In this document: piece after piece, positions 55,583 through 58,132 of the stretch
Layout of the letters: the number at the start of each line of letters is the position of its first letter
Position numbering within the stretch: position 1 is the stretch's first letter
From: a virus
DNA length: 58,132 nucleotides
Virus record (IMG/VR): IMGVR_UViG_3300008116_000137
Location: 1 to 58,132 of that record
Strand: one strand, 5' to 3'
Translations under genes and position numbers: made by a program
The notes under the pieces: generated by a model
The model's input: only the letters and a program-made list of their open reading frames with translations
Told to the model about the DNA's origin: nothing
Database searches by the model: none

Positions 55583-55843
55583 CGTTATAGCATCTGCTTC
55601 ATTTAAAAATTTTCTAATAGATTCAATAGAACTTTTACAAGTCAAATTATTTTTATACAATGTGACTACTGTTTTTGCTACTTGTGCATCTGTTAAAGTT
55701 TTCCAATCGGGGAATTGTTTTAACACAGGACAATTATACATAGCTTCGTCAGGATGGACTACCATGTATTTGTATGAACGTACTACTTCTGTTTCATTAC
55801 AACCGGCTAGTAGTAGGGAAGATAATAATAAAAGTTTTTTCAT
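55565..55843 (-). CDS. o-spanin (outer-membrane lipoprotein)
   Basis: A protein of 92 residues. MKKLLLLSSLLLAGC is a lipoprotein signal with a clear lipobox (LAGC), the rest a short periplasmic domain with two more Cys. With the upstream membrane coiled-coil protein it forms the expected i-spanin/o-spanin pair that fuses inner and outer membranes at the last step of lysis. Its ATG overlaps the i-spanin stop. Confidence 0.8.
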   Translation of the reverse strand: MKKLLLLSSLLLAGCNETEVVRSYKYMVVHPDEAMYNCPVLKQFPDWKTLTDAQVAKTVVTLYKNNLTCKSSIESIRKFLNEADAITKKGSK

Positions 55844-56220
55844 TTTTGACCGCTCAATTTTTTGAAAGTATCTTTTAAAATATTTGAAGCCGGTTTATCG
55901 TTTCCTTTTACGACTTCTTTTTCAATGTTTATTTCTATTTCTTTTAATTTATTTGTTAGCTGTTCGTTTTCTTTAATAGTGTTGTTTATTATTTCACTTT
56001 TTCGATTGTTTATTTCGTTTAATTGTTCTATATGCTTTTCTCGATCTTTTATAATTTGTTCAAGTTGAGCTACTTTGTTTTTTGCTATTGCCGCTTCTCT
56101 TTCTTGATCTAAATATCTAAGAAATATGAAGTATAATGCTCCTAGTGAGATGAGAAAAGGTAATATATACAATATATATTTTGTAAAAATAGGTGTTAAA
56201 AAAGCTACTAGTAATTCCAT
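55840..56220 (-). CDS. i-spanin (inner-membrane coiled-coil protein)
   Basis: A protein of 126 residues. One N-terminal transmembrane helix (YILPFLISLGALYFIFL) precedes a long periplasmic coiled coil (AAIAKNKVAQLEQIIKDRE through KLKEIEINIE). This is the Rz-type layout. An AAAGGAGG Shine-Dalgarno precedes the ATG. It lies upstream of and overlaps the o-spanin gene. Confidence 0.8.
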   Translation of the reverse strand: MELLVAFLTPIFTKYILYILPFLISLGALYFIFLRYLDQEREAAIAKNKVAQLEQIIKDREKHIEQLNEINNRKSEIINNTIKENEQLTNKLKEIEINIEKEVVKGNDKPASNILKDTFKKLSGQK

Positions 56221-56241
56221 GATATACCTCCTTTGACTTCA

Positions 56242-56249
56242 TATTTATA
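56242..56249 (-). promoter_or_regulatory. Late promoter for the spanin genes, minus strand
   Basis: TATAAATA on the minus strand, 21 nt before the i-spanin ATG, so holin and spanins can both be late genes though on opposite strands. Confidence 0.75.
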
Positions 56250-56258
56250 AATGATGGG

Positions 56259-56287
56259 TTGACAGAGTAGGTAAAATGATTTATAGT
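56259..56287 (+). promoter_or_regulatory. Promoter of the BFD-like gene
   Basis: TTGACA (56259-56264), 17-nt spacer, TATAGT (56282-56287). Confidence 0.8.
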
Positions 56288-56321
56288 TTTTTGTAAATGT
56301 ATTTGTACAGGAGACATAAAT

Positions 56322-56507
56322 TTGATACTTTGTTCATGTAATCTGATATGTACAGAGAAAGTTAAGAACTATTTACAAAATAGTAATACTGAAAATATTC
56401 CTTCTGTTGGGACTGTTATCAGGGGATTGAATTGCAACGCTGTATGTGGTATGTGTTCAATAAATATAAAAAATGCAATAGATAATTTTTATGAGGAAAA
56501 TGAATGA
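56322..56507 (+). CDS. BFD-like [2Fe-2S] protein
   Basis: A protein of 61 residues, with a TTG start behind CAGGAGA. Cysteines at 4 and 6 (LCSCN) and at 42 and 45 (VCGMC) match the CxC...CxxC of bacterioferritin-associated ferredoxin, as do length and the following helix. Extra Cys at 10 and 38 are present. In bacteria Bfd passes electrons to bacterioferritin to release iron. A phage copy might mobilise iron, but this is an inference; related Fe-S helper domains (NifU/NirB-type) have the same motif. Confidence 0.72.
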   Translation: MILCSCNLICTEKVKNYLQNSNTENIPSVGTVIRGLNCNAVCGMCSINIKNAIDNFYEENE

Positions 56508-57037
56508 AAATCTATATTGGACCATATATTAATTCAATTGGTGTTTATCAGATTGCTGATAAGATTCCTTTTATTAGTGAAGACACAAAAGATAAGATTG
56601 CTGATTGGTTATCCAAAACTTGGATATCATGTTTCTTAACATGGATTTATGAAAAAAGAAAACGTAAAGTTCGTATTCGTATTGATCGTTGTGACACATG
56701 GAATATGGACCATACACTATCATTAATCATCGTTCCAATGCTCAAACAATTAAAAAACACCAAGCACGGTTCTCCTTGTGTTGATGACGAGGACGTTCCA
56801 GAACATATGCGATATAGTGCACCAAAAGATGATTCTGGTTTTGATATGGGTGATAATTGGGTTCACTATAAATGGGATTGGGTTTTAAATGAAATGATTT
56901 GGACTTTTGAACAAATTGTAAATCAAGATGATTTTGACATATTCATTCTTGACAAAGAGAAATATATAGAATATAATGATAGAGTATCTAATGGACTTCG
57001 CCTTTTTGGCAAGTATTATCGTAACCTTTGGGATTAA
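56504..57037 (+). CDS. Conserved phage hypothetical protein
   Basis: A protein of 177 residues. KIYIGPYINSIGVYQIADKI opens a family found in many T4-like phages, with IRIDRCDTWNMDHTLSLIIVPMLKQLK and a C-terminal FGKYYRNLWD. Function unknown; often near structural or accessory genes. Overlaps the previous stop (ATGA). Confidence 0.8.
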   Translation: MKIYIGPYINSIGVYQIADKIPFISEDTKDKIADWLSKTWISCFLTWIYEKRKRKVRIRIDRCDTWNMDHTLSLIIVPMLKQLKNTKHGSPCVDDEDVPEHMRYSAPKDDSGFDMGDNWVHYKWDWVLNEMIWTFEQIVNQDDFDIFILDKEKYIEYNDRVSNGLRLFGKYYRNLWD

Positions 57038-57048
57038 GGAGAAACAAA

Positions 57049-57192
57049 ATGTTTAAGATTACAGAAGAAACCAAGGCTGCTGCTGTTGAAGCATTGCGTG
57101 AAATTTTTGGTAAGTATGGAGCAACTAACGAGGAGTTGGAAAAGGCATTTGAAGATGCTGTTGCTATCGTAAAGAAGCAGTTTGGAATGTGA
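57049..57192 (+). CDS. Small helical protein
   Basis: A protein of 47 residues behind AAGGAGAAA; one or two helices (TKAAAVEALREIFGKYG, ELEKAFEDAVAIVKKQF). Its stop overlaps the thermonuclease ATG. Confidence 0.6.
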   Translation: MFKITEETKAAAVEALREIFGKYGATNEELEKAFEDAVAIVKKQFGM

Positions 57193-57509
57193 TGTTTGAA
57201 TATCAAGCAAAGATACTGAGAGTAATTGATGGTGATACTGTAGAAGCAGAAGTTGATCTTGGGTTTAATATCAAAATGAATATGAAACTTAGATTGGCTG
57301 GTATCAATGCACCAGAAATGACAACGCCAGAAGGCAAAGAGTCTAAAGTTGCATTGGTAACTATGATTGAAGGTAAAACCGTCACTGTTTTATCACAAAA
57401 AGATAAACAAGAAAAATATGGTAGGTATCTTGCTACTATTCTTTGCGACAGAATATCAATTAACGAGTGGTTAGTTGAACATAAATTAGCGGAGAGATAC
57501 ATTGGATAA
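57192..57509 (+). CDS. Thermonuclease (staphylococcal nuclease homologue)
   Basis: A protein of 105 residues. The SNase fold is clear: LRVIDGDTVEAEVDLGF, LRLAGINAPE (Arg34 and Glu42 as catalytic residues), then the DKQEKYGRYLATI segment with Arg78 as the second catalytic arginine. It lacks an obvious signal peptide, so it may act inside the cell, for example on host nucleic acid. Confidence 0.85.
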   Translation: MFEYQAKILRVIDGDTVEAEVDLGFNIKMNMKLRLAGINAPEMTTPEGKESKVALVTMIEGKTVTVLSQKDKQEKYGRYLATILCDRISINEWLVEHKLAERYIG

Positions 57510-57720
57510 ATGGGAAAAACTAAAACATTATATCAATGCTGACATTTCACATGCGGTTCATTACTCACATGATAAGTTGTTTGAACATAATGTTTCACTA
57601 CGGTATAAGAAATATATGGAAGACCTAGAGAAAGAGGAGCAGGAGTATCTTGCTTCTAAGATAGAAAAAGCAAAAGAAATTCATAAAGAAATGATGAACG
57701 ACTTACAGGGACTATCATGA
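57502..57720 (+). CDS. Small helical protein
   Basis: A protein of 72 residues with a TTG start inside the nuclease end. Charged helices (YMEDLEKEEQEYLASKIEKA). Overlaps the next ATG (ATGA). Confidence 0.6.
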   Translation: MDKWEKLKHYINADISHAVHYSHDKLFEHNVSLRYKKYMEDLEKEEQEYLASKIEKAKEIHKEMMNDLQGLS

Positions 57721-57899
57721 AATATATGAGAGTCTTGGATAAAACAATTAAGATCAATAATTCAATGCAACCTGAAATGATTCTAACTATAGCATTTCCA
57801 TTAGAATTAGTTGATAAATCAAGAGAACTTTCTCCAGAAGAATTTTTAAAAACAATCAATAAAGCAATAGCAGACTATGATAAGGAACACGAGCAATGA
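57717..57899 (+). CDS. Small hypothetical protein
   Basis: A protein of 60 residues: strand (MKYMRVLDKTIKI), strand (MILTIAFPLEL), helix (SPEEFLKTINKAIADYD). Its stop overlaps the start of the acyl-CoA dehydrogenase gene. Confidence 0.6.
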   Translation: MKYMRVLDKTIKINNSMQPEMILTIAFPLELVDKSRELSPEEFLKTINKAIADYDKEHEQ

Positions 57900-58132
57900 A
57901 ATACCAAGCACCAATAGATTCAACACTATTTCTTCTTCGTGATGTTCTAGGTTTCAATAATGAAAACACAGAAGCAATCCTAACAGAAGCAGCCAAACTA
58001 TGTGAAGATGTTATTGCGCCAACTAATCAGGAAGGTGATAAGGTTGGTTGCACCATTTGTCATTTTATTGATCACAATTATGCTGTGACTGTTCCTTCTT
58101 GTTTTCACGAACCTTGGAAGCAGTTCACAGAA
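57896..58132 (+). CDS. Acyl-CoA dehydrogenase, N-terminal part (cut by window end)
   Basis: The 79 residues seen run off the right edge. The sequence follows the N-terminal domain of a bacterial acyl-CoA dehydrogenase group step by step: MKYQAPIDSTLFLLRDVLGF, AILTEAAKLCEDVIAPTNQE, GDKVGC and then VTVPSCFHEPWKQFTE. FAD-dependent enzymes of this family introduce a double bond into acyl-CoA. The ATG overlaps the previous phage stop, so it is embedded in the phage operon. Catalytic Glu and FAD-binding parts would lie outside the window. Confidence 0.78.
   Translation, partial: MKYQAPIDSTLFLLRDVLGFNNENTEAILTEAAKLCEDVIAPTNQEGDKVGCTICHFIDHNYAVTVPSCFHEPWKQFTE

Overview
The window is part of the genome of a large, AT-rich, T4-like lytic myovirus, probably one that infects an alphaproteobacterial (type II, Methylocystis/Methylosinus-like) methanotroph. 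The phage assignment rests on a nearly colinear T4 core: neck proteins gp13-gp14-gp15, terminase gp16-gp17, sheath gp18, tube gp19, portal gp20, prohead genes, gp21 protease, gp22 scaffold and gp23 capsid, then uvsY, uvsW, gp55 sigma factor, gp47/gp46, and gp45-gp44-gp62-regA. The host suggestion rests on a full-length pmoC (particulate methane monooxygenase subunit C) that reads like the Methylocystis/Methylosinus protein, with all six expected copper-site ligands. pmoC in large freshwater phages has been reported before; its promoter, leader and RNA neighbourhood here deserve separate attention.

Layout. 1-16.3 kb: virion structure and packaging, expressed from gp55-type late promoters (TATAAATA, seen before gp13, gp18, gp22, gp23 and a tube-like gene, with a near match before gp19). 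16.3-28.3 kb: recombination, late transcription and replication genes, with peptide deformylase, a MazG-like pyrophosphohydrolase, a glycosyltransferase and a frameshifted conserved gene interspersed. 28.3-29.9 kb: a minus-strand island of small genes, including ribbon-helix-helix and winged-helix regulators. 29.6-30.45 kb: intergenic control region. 30.5-42.6 kb: a dense run of small plus-strand accessory genes with overlapping stops and starts and TTGACA-type promoters every few genes; it includes a cytosine-methyltransferase-like gene, an ArfA-like peptide, a metallophosphoesterase and a tandem gene duplication. 42.6-43.85 kb: a gene-free repeat region (palindromes, helically phased motifs, exact direct repeats), a candidate origin or control locus. 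43.9-50.9 kb: more accessory genes (Gp88-like, a candidate internal head protein, HAD phosphatase, RMF-like protein, deaminase) and a set of three GGGTCCC hairpins. 51.0-53.1 kb: pmoC, a structured non-coding region, a tRNA-like element and five tRNAs (Lys, Asn, Thr, Gln, Gly). 53.1-58.1 kb: fibre-tip protein, RlpA-like protein, DDAH-like amidinotransferase, holin, opposing i-spanin/o-spanin genes, a BFD-like [2Fe-2S] protein, a thermonuclease, and the start of an acyl-CoA dehydrogenase gene cut by the window end.

How it fits together. Strong sigma70-type promoters serve the accessory blocks. gp55, with clamp gp45, would activate TATAAATA promoters for virion and lysis genes; these include one on each strand facing into the holin/spanin locus. 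The pmoC -10 element is also a perfect TATAAATA octamer, so pmoC could be transcribed both early and late. pmoC, the acyl-CoA dehydrogenase, the BFD-like protein and the DDAH-like enzyme are candidate metabolic genes; ArfA-like and RMF-like peptides, peptide deformylase and the tRNAs point to control of translation.
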